Source of the DNA: Trileptium ribeirensis
Lineage: Eukaryota > Nematoda > Enoplea > Enoplida > Thoracostomopsidae
DNA: 64,000 nt
Reading direction: 5' to 3'
NCBI GenBank assembly: GCA_030248225.1
Contig: JASANE010001475.1
Coordinates: forward strand, 1-64,000
Both the position numbers and the translations under genes were made by a program. The notes below the pieces were generated by a model. It saw only the letters and a list, made by a program, of their open reading frames with translations, was not told the origin of the DNA and ran no database searches. Shown here piece by piece: positions 22,835 to 35,105 of the stretch (position 1 is the first letter of the stretch; each line of letters opens with the position of its first letter).

Positions 22835-24156
22835 CTTGCAAGCTATGATGTCACAGCATTATTTACAAACGTGCCCGTAAACGAAACATTAAACTTCATA
22901 CAAGAAGCCTTTAACAATAAGGAGTTTGTGTCGCCGATCCCAATAGACCAACTTATAGAAGCTGTCAAAATATGCGTCCTTAATATTTGCTTTATTTTCA
23001 ACGGAACGTTATACGAACAGCTGGACGGTGTAGCAATGGGTTCCCCATTAGGACCCTCTCTAGCTAACATTTTCATGTGTCCAAGCGAAAACAAATGGCT
23101 ACAACAATGTCCACCGAACATTCGACCAAAATTTTATCGACGCTACGTCGACGACACTTTTGTGATCTTCGACAACAGTTGGCAAGCTGATCAATTCCTT
23201 AACTACTTAAATTCAAAACATCAAACCATAAAGTTTACCATTGAAAAGGAATCGGATGGCTCAATTCCCCTTTTAGACATAAAAATAACCAAATCTGACA
23301 AAGGCTTTGTTACATCTACGTATAGAAAGTCGAGCCACACAGGCTTAATGTTAAAGTTTGACTCATTCGTCTTCCCAAAGTACAAAATTGGCTTGATCCA
23401 ATGCTTATTACACCGCGCGTTATCAATCGGTTCAAACTTTAACGTCATACACAGAGAAATTCGAGTAATACACAAAAATTTATGCAATAATGGTTATCCG
23501 CCCAAAATTATCGACAAGACTATAGCTGCGTTTATTAACAAATGGATGCAACAACATAGCGCAACAAAATTTGTTAACCCAGCTAGTAACACGATAACTT
23601 TGACTCCAACACAACACAGTGACCAGGATCCCCATTATGTCACGCTAAAATTGCCTTTTCTTGGCAATTACTTGAAACCTCTGGGTAAACAAATTCATAA
23701 CAACTTTCGCTGGCTTTCCCAAGTCTCAATCTCCGAATTGTTTCTGGAACGGGAAAAAGGCTTAGACATTGTTTTGCGTTCAAAGATAATGTCCCTGATG
23801 CTTTGAAGTCCTCGGTTGTATATCAATATACATGTTCTGCTTGTGAAGCAGACTACATCGGTAGTTCCTACCGACATCTAGCAACCAGAATTTTGGAGCA
23901 TCTGGGCATTTCAGCCCGAACAGGCAAACGCTTGAACAATACTCAATTGTCTAACTCAGCAGTTTACAGACATACACAGTCTTGCAGAAACCATCCGGAA
24001 TTATCTAACTTCTCCATAGTTTCACAAATAAGTGGCAATAAATTCACTTCAGAAAGGCTACTTCGAATTTTGGAGAACCTAACGATTAGGAGTAAGAAAC
24101 CAAAGTTGAATGACATTAGCAGCCTTAAGCCTCTGATACTGTTTAGTAATCAATAG
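22835..24156 (+). pseudogene. Penelope-like retroelement: RT plus GIY-YIG endonuclease
   Basis: Penelope-like elements couple a telomerase-related reverse transcriptase to a GIY-YIG nuclease. Here the RT starts mid-domain (LASYDVTALFTNVP), so it is 5' truncated. It carries GVAMGSPLGPSLANIFM near 23029, catalytic YVDD at 23144-23155, and PLLDIKI...YRKSSHTG further on. A 1-base shift around 23770-23780 separates it from the nuclease part, 23803-24156. That part opens with the Cys motif YTCSACEADYIGSSYR of the family's GIY-YIG domain and ends RSKKPKLNDISSL. Apart from the truncation and one shift the frame is clean, suggesting a fairly young insertion. The 3' boundary lies somewhere in 24157-24810. 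Confidence 0.88.
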
Positions 24157-25247
24157 CAATTAGCCGTAATTTGTTAAATAGTTTGTTGCGTATCTTCTTT
24201 ATAGTAGTGTACATTTACAAAACTTCCACAGATAACTCTAGTTTTTTCTTATATTTGCGGTGCGCATACTTCTTATACATCTTTTATTGATGCAGTTTAT
24301 TTATTATAAAATTTTGCTCTTTAATTACAATAAAAGGGAATTTTTAGAAATTATATACAGGTTACAATTTAAGGAATGTTTCAATATTAAAATTATCTGT
24401 ATGACCAAAATTTTGACATTTCAAAAGTAATTTACTTCAGTTTTAAAGATATCAGTTGATACCTTGCTATTCCTTACACCATTTTGTGGCCCACTACATT
24501 TAGCTATGTTTATTCTTCCATGTTCCGGATATTTTTCTTTGGCATTCACCGGAAGTGTTGAGTTTCATCTTCATACTTTACGAAGCACACCAATATACTA
24601 CTTTGCATGCGGCTTATCCAAGCATCAATATTTTCATATCAGAATCGATACGCATAAATGACAGCTAATCGTCATTACAAGAACCGAAGTTGTGCATCAT
24701 ACGTGCGCGATGTCCGAAGTCCAACGAGCATGCAGCCGGGTCCTCGGAGTGGCGGCCCTTAGCCTCTCAGGGGGCATACCAAACTATCTAACTGTCTAAA
24801 TACAGTCTATCAAACTTTTAATTCGACAGAAAATCGTTTTGATCCCTTTGGCTTGTGAAATGAATGAACTTGCAGAATTTATTCTATGACTTATGCCTTT
24901 AATATAGTAAACATGTATTTCGTGTATACATAACACTTCAGTTCACTTACAGCAGGGGTATTCGCACTAAAGCTATCCATTAGAGACAATAATTTGTTAT
25001 AGCTAGCTGCAGTTAGATATTTTTGTATTTATTGGTTATGTATATAAGACTAAAGTCTCTTACAGCTATCTGTTAGAGATTAAAATATCAAACAAGTAGC
25101 CATTAAAGACGAAAATCTCTAGCAGCCGTTTCCAAGAAACTAAAATATCATATGGGCGGGCATCCACTAGAGTTTTTGGTTTCGTGCAATCGACAGTGAA
25201 GGACAAAACTACCCACTTTTTGCACTCATTCCGTGAAACCTGCACTA

Positions 25248-25740
25248 CAAAAGAACTACCAAACCTGACAACCTTCTGAGAATCGGGTTCATTGGCCGTA
25301 AACGCATTAAAATCATTTGAAAAGACATATATTAGTGCTGGTCTCTATATAACCAAACTATTCAGCACACGGAAAAACTTTTATATAGGATATTCATACC
25401 ATGAACCAAGCTACCGGAGACCGACTATATTATGGAAATCGTGTTCATTGACCTTAAACCCAATGAAAACGTCTGAAAAGGCTTGAGATAATCGTGCTGG
25501 ATTCTAGATAACCAAACCATCTGATTTAGCGTACCGCAAAAACCTATACAAACAATTCTTGATGCTAGTACGCAATACGTAACCAAACAACTGAATACAG
25601 ACTATATTCTGGGAATCGGGCTCATTGATCCTAAACCCATTGAAAGTCATGAAATATGGTTGCTGAACTCTAGATAACCGAATAATTCTACTCAGTCTTT
25701 AGAAAAATATTTGCTACTCTGAATTATGCTATTTCTGAAA
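25248..25740 (+). repeat. ~160-base satellite array, right part
   Basis: The unit core GCTGG.(C/T)TCTA.ATAACC recurs at about 25338, 25497 and 25662. Each is followed by AAAAACYTATA and CATTGA.C.TAAACCCA. The array continues the units left of the foldback element in the same orientation. Confidence 0.7.
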
Positions 25741-26113
25741 TACTGATGCTGGACTCTGATTGTGTTTAGCCTTCAGAAAAACATAGATCACTAATGCTAT
25801 GTAACATAATCGGCGCTCATTGAAAGGTGAAACACACGATGACATGCCAAAACTTTAAAGATTTATTTCTGGCAAATGATCGAAAGTTATATGCAGCAAC
25901 CCAGCGAGTGGTCCAAAAAGGTCGTGGTGGGCAATGTTATAATTCTCGATGAGCTGATTCTGTATTTCCGAGTTTTCTATGCGAAGCCTGTGTCGCGAGA
26001 TATGCGCTGCGACACACTGATACCCATATGGCCAGACTTGGCAAAGAACCCCTAAAACATGCTTTTGCCAATTTTTCACTATTTTCCCACTAGCTCCCTC
26101 AGCCTTTACTACG
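25741..26113. other. Intron sequence between satellite and giant LTR
   Basis: Nothing is recognised here beyond the target duplication TTCG (26114-26117) next to it. Confidence 0.4.
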
Positions 26114-26139
26114 TTCGTATAACAGATCCATACGGATCG

Positions 26140-26490
26140 TTACGAGGTGGATTAATCTTGACCACTGCCTAATGGCAAACTTTGTCGAAAACCCATAATC
26201 CTGGCCACACTCTAATGGCCAACATTTACGATAATCCTGGCCACACTCTAATGGCCAACATTTATAAATTCCCCAATAATCCCGGCCACACCCCAATGGC
26301 CAACATTTACAATAATCCTGACCACAGTATAATGGCCAACATTTTGGCGAACACCAATAATCTTGTCCACAGTGTAATGGCCAACATTTTACCGAATGTC
26401 AATAATCCTGTCCACAGTATAATGGTCAACATTTTTGCGACTTCCCCAATAATCATGGCCATAGCGTAATGGTCAACATTTTCGAAGTTA
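26140..26490 (+). repeat. Tandem TGGCCA repeats at the LTR 5' end
   Basis: There are about eight degenerate units of AATAATCCTGGCCACA.T then .TAATGGCCAACATTT, 38-48 bases each. The solo LTR has only one unit; the fragment at 6882-7292 has eight or nine. The unit carries an inverted TGG(C/A)CA pair. Confidence 0.8.
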
Positions 26491-29322
26491 GTCGTGAATG
26501 TCTCCCCACTTGGAATACCCATCAGAAAATAACCCAACCGGGTACGAAACCCACTGTAGCACCGGAACATGTACATAAATAGGATTAGAGCCGAACGGTA
26601 ATCCCTCTCCGAGCAAGCGAATATATAAGCCGGATTACCCCCGTATATACGTACCGGCGGTAAAGCTCTGCCGTCACCCTTTCTGTAAACCGTATACGCA
26701 TATATATATATAGCACAAAGCATGAACCATTACGCCCATCAATCTTGCTATGAATCAAAGATTTTCGTCGTATCTCGGCCCGCACCGCCGACAGTTTTTG
26801 CGATCAGAAAAGGGATGTGGTGACTAACGTTTTAAGGATGCCGGAATAACGAAAGGTATTGCCGTATATTCGTATATAGTTGGATGATTGTTGATAGTAG
26901 GGTCATAAAGGCTCGTTGACATATTTAAATCGCGGAATACGTATATAACCATTGTGTTGCTGTACTTTGTTTGATGGCCATAAAGGCACTTGCCATATAC
27001 TTTGTACCTATTGTCATGATCGTGTCGCGTATCTATGTACCATTGGAGTTACCATTATTGTTCGTGCATGTTTTCAGGTATACGCCCACAGTCTGGCCGT
27101 CCGATTCGAAAGTACCTTTATATATATATGTATACATATGGACGTTATTGTCGTGTCATATTCGTACCATACCTTTGTACTATAAAGGCCATAAAAGCGC
27201 CTGCTATTCATTAATATTTCCTACCGTTTATGATCGTTATGTATGTACCGTATATTGTGCTGGTAGAGGCCGTAAAAGCGCCGACATCTGCCAGAATTTT
27301 GTACCATTCTTTTAGTTATGCCATTGCCATTGATCGTAAACATATATATTTGTCGTATATTAATCGTATTGTTGGTCATAAAAGTGCCAGTAATTGTTGC
27401 CATTTCATGCCATTTGTATCGTGATTGTATCTGTTATTGTACTTTGTATTGTATCGGTTTGGAGGCACCCGAAATCGGGAATAATTAGTTTTGCCTAGGA
27501 GAATCTTTAAGAAAAATCTTAGGGATTTCGCGCTTGTTGAACAGTATCTTTGTGGATTGAAATTGCGACTATGGCGAGCCCTTGCCATACTCGGGTTGAA
27601 GAAACCTATAGGACGGTAGGACTCCAACGCTGAACCCGCTGTATATAGATATGTAAGCAGGAATAGCCCTACCCCGTATGGTAAGACCGCGAAACTCGCT
27701 GTAAATCGTCGTAGGAAATATTGGCCGTGACCAATACCCGTCACGACCGTCCTCTCGAAGGAGGACCACAAAAATATGGCTGTCCGCTGTCAGCAATTGA
27801 GAAAATTTCCTGAAAATTATAAGGATAAACCTAAAATATTAAACTTCCTAGTGTTCAATATGTATCCCTGCACTGGTAACCAGAAAAGCTTTATGAAATA
27901 TTAAATACCAGCGTTCATTCTCGCTGGTCGAGATGAGATATAAAATTTTAAAAATTTAGAAAATTTGGTATCGAAAATATCGGCTCCGGTCCATAACTCC
28001 GGAACCGTTGGGAATTTGAAAATTTAGCACTTAACATTTCTTATAGGAAATTTTGCGATCTTTCTATTGAGACCGGGTTCGTGGAAATCCGACCCGGATC
28101 CACGGATTTATGAGTAAGTATGTAGATACGTAAGCAGGTGAAATACAATTAATTAAATAATTCAACGAATATCAAACACAAAATTATATATATAGTACCG
28201 TTGTAATCCCCAGCTCCGAGGCTTTAATTTGAGCCCGGACCGGACCCGCTCTTCCCACTTTTTGGTATCCTCTCCCATGAAAAAACATAAAATAACGCCA
28301 CGACCGGCGTGTAACCCCTCATTAGATTCCCCTTGGCGAGACTAACCCAAAAATATACAAAACACACCAGAAAAATATACCCTGAACTCACGGGAGCCGT
28401 TTAAAACACCCTACCTTGGGAAAATTTGACATGGACCCTCCCCCAAAAGCTCATTTCCCCCCCTGCTGACCGAATACGGTCCTGTTACATATCATTTTAA
28501 CCGGACGGACATTCTGAGTCCGAATCCGGATTTACTTTGGCACTTTGGCCATCGTTGAAGGGACTGTGCCCTCTGTTTACCTTTTTGCCCTAGCTTCTTT
28601 TGTTTTGTTTACTTAAGCGCGTCTTTTTCTTGAACGCTGTTTCCAAGCACGCAAACGGGCATAGTTATAGGCTGGGTATAGCTTTGATATAAGCGTTTAA
28701 CTGTTTGTTTGATTAGTTTCTGCAACTGACCAATTCGGAACTTGCTCTATATGTATGTATGGGTATATATGTATGTATATATTTAAAGTTTATTGAGCTT
28801 TGATAGTACTGCTGCGACTCCAAATAATGTTAGCATTAACTTGTTACGTTATATTAAGGACATAGCTTATAAACAATCTTCTACGCGTTTCCAGTAGGTA
28901 TAATTTATATAAATTTAATATAGCATTTATATAAAATTTCTTTCTTATCAGTGAAATTTCTAGATATTAAGATGCTTCATAGTTGAACTACTTTAATTGT
29001 ATTTCTACAAATATGAAGATGGTACTATATCCTAGTGGTCAGGACACAGCATTGGCATCCTTAGTCAAACAAGTGTGACCCCGAAAGTATTAAAGCGTTT
29101 CTATTAGAGTTGGTGGTATAAAGTAAAGTGTTAGTTTATAATGTATCGTTTAAGTTTGTAACGTGCCGCTATATCCAGAAATTGGTCCGAAATCGATTGG
29201 AATTTGCGCTGATGAGTAAGTTTGCTTAAAAGATCAGAATATGGGGTCAAATCGCCCCAAAAGTGTTGAATAAGCACTCCAACGGACACGAAAATTTAAA
29301 ATTTCAAAAATTCAAAATTTAG

Positions 29323-29360
29323 TATAAAAGCAGAGACGCGCGAGCTCTGCAGAGTTCAGT
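29323..29360 (+). promoter_or_regulatory. LTR promoter: TATA box and initiator
   Basis: TATAAAAG at 29323-29330 is followed about 30 bases later by TTCAGT (29355-29360), the initiator type common in insect-style LTR elements. If used, U3 is about 3.2 kb and R plus U5 about 3.8 kb. The solo LTR lacks a clear TATA in the matching place. Confidence 0.5.
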
Positions 29361-30229
29361 ATGACTTCGACAGCGCAGAGTTCGGTCGGTTTGCAGACCG
29401 GCTCTGGCGCTCCTCAGCTTGGCTTGTTTCGATTATTTGACGACTATTATTTTATTCGGCTTTCATTTTGGTTTGGCGAGTGGATGGACGCGCGCGATGG
29501 ACGTCGACCGTTGGAAAGAAAGATCGTAAGTGTGGACAGGGAGGCGGTTAGGGTAGTCATACATTTCTGTTAGGTAGGAGCCAAGTTACCAGTCAGCCTG
29601 TAGGGCTGAATAGCGTGATGGTAGTTATATTAACGTATAGCATCTCGCCTCCCCTGTCCATACTTCCCTTTTCATGATAGCCCTGCCCGTCCTAGCTTGT
29701 CCCGCAGATTCGCTGCCGTGGTTAGCCACTCACACGATTAGGTTAGACGTTCGGAGTCATTAAGATAGGGCACAAATAGAACGCTACACTCGCGTTTAGA
29801 CTTCCTTTACATGATTCCCTGAGTCGAGTTAGGACGTAGGAAAAATACTGTTGGAGCCGACCGAGGTTAAATAAACTTTTGGTTGAAAATTAGTTGGAGA
29901 ACTCCGAATCGTCTAAGGTCAAACAAGCTTTATTTGGCTTTTATCAAGACTTGTTTTCAAGGTTTTACGATTTCGTTGGACGCAAGTCCGTCCATTCGTT
30001 TTTGCTGTTTTGTTAGTAGGGACTTAGGAATATTGTTAGATCCAGTCACCTTAGTCAAATTTTAGTAACAAGACAATAGTGCTATAGGCAGTGTCCGCAT
30101 GCTAACATCTTGCACCGAACCACAAGCAGGCGTACTGACACAACGACCTGTGAGCGAAACAGCTCCCCTAGGTGGAAAGTTTGGGAACTGTTCCAGGAAT
30201 TAGATCAAAATTTCACCCGGGTCTCGAGC

Positions 30230-30880
30230 AAGATCCGAGCTTTTGATTCGCTGCGTAAACCGCTCAAACCTCGCGTCGGAAACTTAAACCCGACGACCCT
30301 GAAGGGGCTCGCCCTCACCAAAACCTAAAAATTAAAATATCTTAGGATGTACCCCAGGAATATAGCTGTAATTTTGGCAGTTTCTTGACAATAATGTCTA
30401 CTATCGAATGTACCTATAAAGCTTATCGATTTTACTTCGGAATCCTAAACACGACGACCCTGAAGGGGGTCGCCCCCTGCAAAATGTGAAAATCAAAATA
30501 TTTTAAGTTTCTTTCCAGGAATTTTGCTAAAACTTTGGCAGTTTCTTCGTAGTACTGTCTACTAACGAATAGTCTTCTAAAACATGTCGATTTCATGTCC
30601 GAACCCCAAACCCGATGGTCTTGAAGAGCCCTAAGACACACCAAAGATGTAAAATTAAAATATTTTAAGATTCCCTCCAGGAATTTTGTTGAAACTCTCG
30701 CTGTTTCTTCGTATGGATGTCCGCTACCGGAAACCATCTTAAAACCCAACTTTATCGGGTCGCAATCACACACCCGACGGCCCGATATGGATCCGCCCCC
30801 ACCTAAAACTTCAACTGTTTACAACCTAAAATTCCCTCCAGGAATTTCGATGATTTTTACTGTACAAATAGAGGTCCGTT
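30230..30880 (+). repeat. 161-base tandem array inside the LTR
   Basis: Four units contain CCCGACGACCCTGAAG or a variant at 30288, 30450, 30611 and 30773, and CCTCCAGGAATTTTG. Matching arrays are at 41038-41460 and 46990-47240. The truncation point of the 3' LTR lies inside this array. Confidence 0.75.
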
Positions 30881-32482
30881 AGGCCTTCCGTTTGAGTTAT
30901 TGAGCCCGGCAAAGCCGTGGCTCATTCAAAAATTATGAAAATTATGGACCCGGGCAGAGCAAAATCCGCCCAGGGTCGACACAACTTTCACAGAGTTCCC
31001 TGCCTTATGCAGTTTTATATATATTTTTGTAAGTTGGTTTTGGTCTTGCGCTTGCACGTATTGCTGAGTCTCTCTCTGAATACATATCTAGCGATAATGT
31101 AGCATAAAAGCCGTCGGAGACTTGAATCTCCGATATACGGTCGCTGCAATGAAATTATCAAATTTACCAGAGTTGGTAAATTTGTTTGTAATGGTAAACT
31201 TTTAGGATATCAAAATTGACGATGTCGCTAGACGCGATATCAGGTCTATAGGGTCTCGGCCCGACCGACCACTTTTTGTGAGGACCGTTGACCCGGTCCT
31301 AGAAAAACGATAAATAAGGTCGAGCCCAGCCGCCGTGCAAAATTTCGTTGAGAAAGGCTGGCAAATTAACGAGATATTGAAATTAAGGATTTCCCCAGCC
31401 CCCATAGAACCAAACACGAAACCTCGATCGAAAACTAGGAATCCGAGTGATTTAGGAATATAAATGGAAAGAATTACAGCTAGTAAAATTGTTACGGTTG
31501 TCCCGACAACCGGGCATCCGTTTACCGACTCGCTTTACCGAGTGGAAATCGCCCGAAATAATTGAATTTTAGTATCGAGTAGAGCTCGTTTGAGAGAGTT
31601 TTTAGGTCATAATAACTTAAGTTTTAGCGCCTTTGGAATAGCGCCGATGACCGATGAGGCATCGCTACGCATAGTTTTCATTCTAGTTAAATTTCTAGGT
31701 ACCTAAATACGATTTTTACCCCTGCCCCCATGCCTCGAAGTTGGCATAAAATATAGATAATGATAACGCACAGCCACCTTCTGGCATTAATTAATTGAAC
31801 CTAGGACAGATTTGTAGATTGTGTCGTGAGTTAGGAACTCGATCGAATTTTGGCCTTACCGCTGCTTAGTTGCAATAGGGAACGAAACGGTCGTTCTGAG
31901 ACAATGATTAACTTTATTAAATAAGTTGAATACGTAGTGAATTAGTACAGAAATTTTGTCGAACACACCAAGTTTGTTAACCCGTAGGAATTAAGGATAC
32001 TCCAGAAAGGTTCATTACTTCGGTAGTGGCCTACGCGCATGTTTTAGCATATCGTTCGATGTCTTATGACGAACCAACAAGACAAGTCTATAAAATTTGG
32101 ACCTGAACCCTACCGCATATCACTCGAATCATATGCATGACCCGCATAGTAAAGTAAGACAATAATTTTGTATTAGGAAACGATGGAAAATTCGGTCCCG
32201 ACCTTAATCTACCGGACCCACGCTTGATTTACGAGATAAGCCTGCTCGATCGTTTTAGTACCGTTAAAGCCTATATTTGTGAACACGAAAAGTCTGTTTT
32301 CTGGCAGTTGTTTAGGTCTTGGATTAACTGCAACTTAAGACCAAATTTTACCGTCTTGCCATCGTACCTGTGAAGTAATTTTATAGGGAATAGGAGTTAT
32401 TAGCGTACCATATTAGTGACATAGTTCCTATTGTATTCGCCGGTACAATATGGTCTGTCTATACCCAATTTTGTGACTCATC

Positions 32483-32488
32483 AATAAA
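32483..32488 (+). terminator. Conserved LTR poly(A) signal
   Basis: AATAAA within CTCATCAATAAATGC. The same hexamer in the same context is kept in the other two copies, near 42823 and 50051. Confidence 0.5.
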
Positions 32489-33202
32489 TGCTCAAGTGAA
32501 ACCCAAGTAGTTCAAGTGTTTTGCTGACCCGTAGTAGCGATAGGTATTCAAAGGGGTTTGAAATCCGTCACCCCAAAAGACGACCCACGTTCAGGTTTGA
32601 CACGCGCATCGATGAAGCAAACCTTAGCGTGACTCGCCGATTACCGTAAGTGTGTTGATTATGTTATAGGGTAAGTACGACTCGTGCTACTCAATCAGAA
32701 AAAATTATTGCCAAAATTTCAACTCACGCTGAGCACCCAAAATAGGAAACCACCCGCGCGAATCCGACGTTAAACGTCTAGGGATTTGTCGGACCCTAGT
32801 GGGGGCCACTGGCTAAATTAAATGAACTAATCGGTTCGAGAAAGTGGGGATTAACTTCGATCAAACCCAAATACCTAAAATTCTACACTTCCCGGGTTAA
32901 ACGTGGATAGGGAATAGCTGTCTGGTCTCTTTGGCCTGTGAGCAGGGGACGGAGCCAACCTCCCTGGGGACCTCAAAGGTAGTACCTCGTAGACTACGTG
33001 CGCAACCCGTCCGGCAGGATCAGAACACATCCTGTGAAGCGCTCCTGCGGCTTGCTAAGCTCTGTAATTTCTTGGGCCTGACCTGAATAAAAGAAAATTT
33101 ACCCAACAGGTCCGCCCTTGAAGTCACGATAGCCGGGGTCGTATGGGCATTACGTTTGGGGAAGTGCGTAATGCAGCAGCGTCACGTCGATTTTATTACA
33201 AG

Positions 33203-33220
33203 TGGGGGCCACGCCGTGAG
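33203..33220 (+). promoter_or_regulatory. Candidate primer binding site
   Basis: Two bases after the LTR end, TGGGGGCCACGCCGTGAG starts with the TGG needed to pair with tRNA CCA. The first seven bases equal those of tRNA-Pro-primed sites; the following bases match less well. It runs directly into the 33-base repeat array. Confidence 0.4.
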
Positions 33221-33441
33221 CAAAAATTATTCGTTTAACCCACGTGCCGAGAGAAAAGTTTATTCGTTTAACCCGCACGCCGTGAGCAAAATTTATTCGT
33301 TTAACCCACACGCCGTGAGAGAAGTTTATTCGTTTATCCCACACGCCGTGAGAAAAATTTATTCGTTTAACTCACACGCAGTGAGCAAAATTTATTCGTT
33401 TAAGCTATAAGCCGTGAACAAAGTTTAATTCGCTTACTTCA
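33211..33441 (+). repeat. 33-base tandem repeat in the leader, seven units
   Basis: The unit is ACGCCGTGAGCAAAATTTAT plus TCGTTTAACCCAC. The period is a multiple of three, so both strands stay open and give accidental ORFs. There are no unique spacers, so this is not a CRISPR array. Confidence 0.85.
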
Positions 33442-34766
33442 TATACGAAATATTTTGGATAAATAGTGACCTCTCGCATACATACAGAGTGATCGAACCG
33501 GGACATATATGTATATATAGGTGTTGAAAATGTTCAAGTGTTTGACCATGGATGATACCATTCGGAGCATTTGTATTGTTATGAATTGCTAATTGTCTAT
33601 TATGTTGTTATTAGAATTGCTGTAGTGCCGATGTATTGTTGTGCCCATACATATGAGTGACCGCCCGAGCGGAGTTGGAACGAATCAACCACAAGCTTAG
33701 AGACTAGGTACGTAGGAGCATTGCCAGCGGGCACCATTTCAGGAATTTGAATCACTAAAGCGTATACATTGTTAATATTTACGTATCAGTATATTCTACT
33801 ACTCGATCCCATCATAACACGCTGTTGATTTGTCCCGGAGTAATTAGATTCGGACTCAATTACGTAAATCGGTTGAGCCGTTGCTAATCGTCGCGGAACA
33901 GCTATTGGGATATTGGTCGTATCAATCGGAACTATCGGTTATTTTAAAAGGAATATTGGTCGTATAGTCGGAATTATCGGTTATCGTAATAGGGTTATCG
34001 GTTGTATTGGTGAAACTATTAGTTGTCATAATTGGGACATTGGCCGTATTAATTGGTATAATTGGTCGTATTAATAAGGTTATTAATCGTAATAATCGGG
34101 TTATTGGTTATAATAATTGGGTATCGGTAGTAATAATTCGGGTTAATTGGTCCTTATAACTTAGTTATTGGTTACATTAGTTGGATAATTGGTCGTAATA
34201 ATTCGGGAAATCAGTCTTATTAGTCGGGTTATCGGTCATATTAGGGGGGTTATCGGAATCGTCGGTATAGTAAGAGGGAAGGACTATCAGGACTATCGGA
34301 TTTGGTCGCCTGTATTACTCACAACCTTAGAAAATTCATCATCAACCAACTCGCTGGGAGTAGCCGCGCCGTGGGAATCGAAGAGCTGCAGCCGCTTGAC
34401 CGTCGCCTCGACTCGAACAACGCCTCAATCGCATTAATATCGCCGACCGTGGATTGCCGTTGGACCTGCTGGTGTGCTGTACCGTATCGATCCTAATCGC
34501 TGGTGGAAAAGTTCGTGGAACCGAAGAACACTGTCACCGTTGGACTGGGACATTGTAAATTTTCGGATATTATTATTTGTTATTTTGTTGTTATAACGTA
34601 ATTCCTGTCTTGTAACGTGTCAATTATTGTGGGAATTACTAGTGAACGGTTGAAAATTTTTTTGACAAATTCAGGACGAATTTTCGAAAAGTATAGTCTA
34701 AGATCTAGAAAAGCCGGTACTAACTAGGAAAAGTCGTAAAATTTTAATCGAGAGAAGTTGTTTTTG
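33442..34766 (+). other. Long leader of the LTR element with degenerate short repeats
   Basis: From about 33900 to 34260 it is a run of diverged 15-30-base units built on ATTGGTCGTAATAAT and GGGTTATCGG. Downstream is a GC-richer stretch (34300-34550) without a supported gene. The gag start follows at 34767. Confidence 0.5.
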
Positions 34767-35105
34767 ATGGCAAACCGACAAGAATACCCTATGACAGATC
34801 TTGGGGAATGCGTAAAACCGGACGATAATCTTTTTAATAACTCTGCTAATGACCTCGCATTTGGAGGAACTCATAACCCGCCTCTCCCTGTAGGTAACAA
34901 GCGAGATTTACCGCCTCTCCCCGATCCCTCGAAAGATACTTTAAGTGCCTTGTTGCACCATCTTGTCAAACATGCCTCTGCGACAACTATTATACCCCTT
35001 CGTGACATGCCGACCTTTGAAGGATAACCTGGAGGTCAGGATTTTGAAGATTGGATTCGTATGTTTAATCGATTGGCCATTCCCCAGCTCTTTGGAGATG
35101 ATTGA
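34767..35105 (+). pseudogene. Gag N-terminal remnant of the LTR element
   Basis: From ATG 34767 the frame reads about 86 codons to a TAA at 35025 and continues after it to a TGA at 35103. The segment around the stop (MPTFEG, stop, then GGQDFEDWIRMFNRLAIPQL) has the pattern PxFxGxxxxDFxxWxxxFxxxA, which opens the capsid part of Ty3/gypsy Gag proteins. The rest of capsid and any CCHC zinc knuckle are missing. The long ORF in another frame starts inside its end. Confidence 0.65.

Larger units (their letters stand above)
20571..25244. mobile_element. Long-inverted-repeat (foldback) element containing a Penelope copy
   Basis: The ends TGCAGGTTTGACAGAATGAG and (complement of the right end) TGCAGGTTTCACGGAATGAG are flanked by CTA on both sides (20568-20570 and 25245-25247). 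The inverted arms extend inward: 20655-20745 pairs with 25170-25080, and 21338-21490 pairs with 24961-24815. The left arm has about 460 extra bases. A 3-bp duplication fits PIF/Harbinger-type insertion, but no such transposase is seen. The middle holds the 360-base repeats and the Penelope-like element. Confidence 0.65.
26118..33200 (+). mobile_element. Giant 5' LTR, 7083 bases
   Basis: It begins TATAACAGATCC (the first dinucleotide is a mutated TG; the other copies have TGTAACAGATCC) and ends GATTTTATTACA. The copy 43793-50734 matches it end to end with indels, and 41038-43531 matches its last 2.65 kb closely. In the 92-base stretch from 33001 I count 2 mismatches to the 3' copy and 8 to the solo copy. 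TTCG precedes it (26114-26117), and the same TTCG follows the 3' LTR (43532-43535). It contains a TATA box/initiator at 29323-29360 and AATAAA at 32483. It has no convincing coding sequence. Confidence 0.85.

Noticed and set aside
26182..26723. ORFs of 95 and 138 codons at the LTR start
   Set aside because: They are the same tandem units read in frame; absent from the solo LTR.
29361..29573. 71-codon ORF beginning right after the LTR initiator
   Set aside because: The matching region of the solo LTR does not keep the frame, and it resembles no known protein. It is most likely chance in the R region.
33211..33441. Array of regular 33-base repeats, CRISPR-like at first sight
   Set aside because: The repeats are directly adjacent with no unique spacers and sit in an LTR-element leader in a eukaryotic context.
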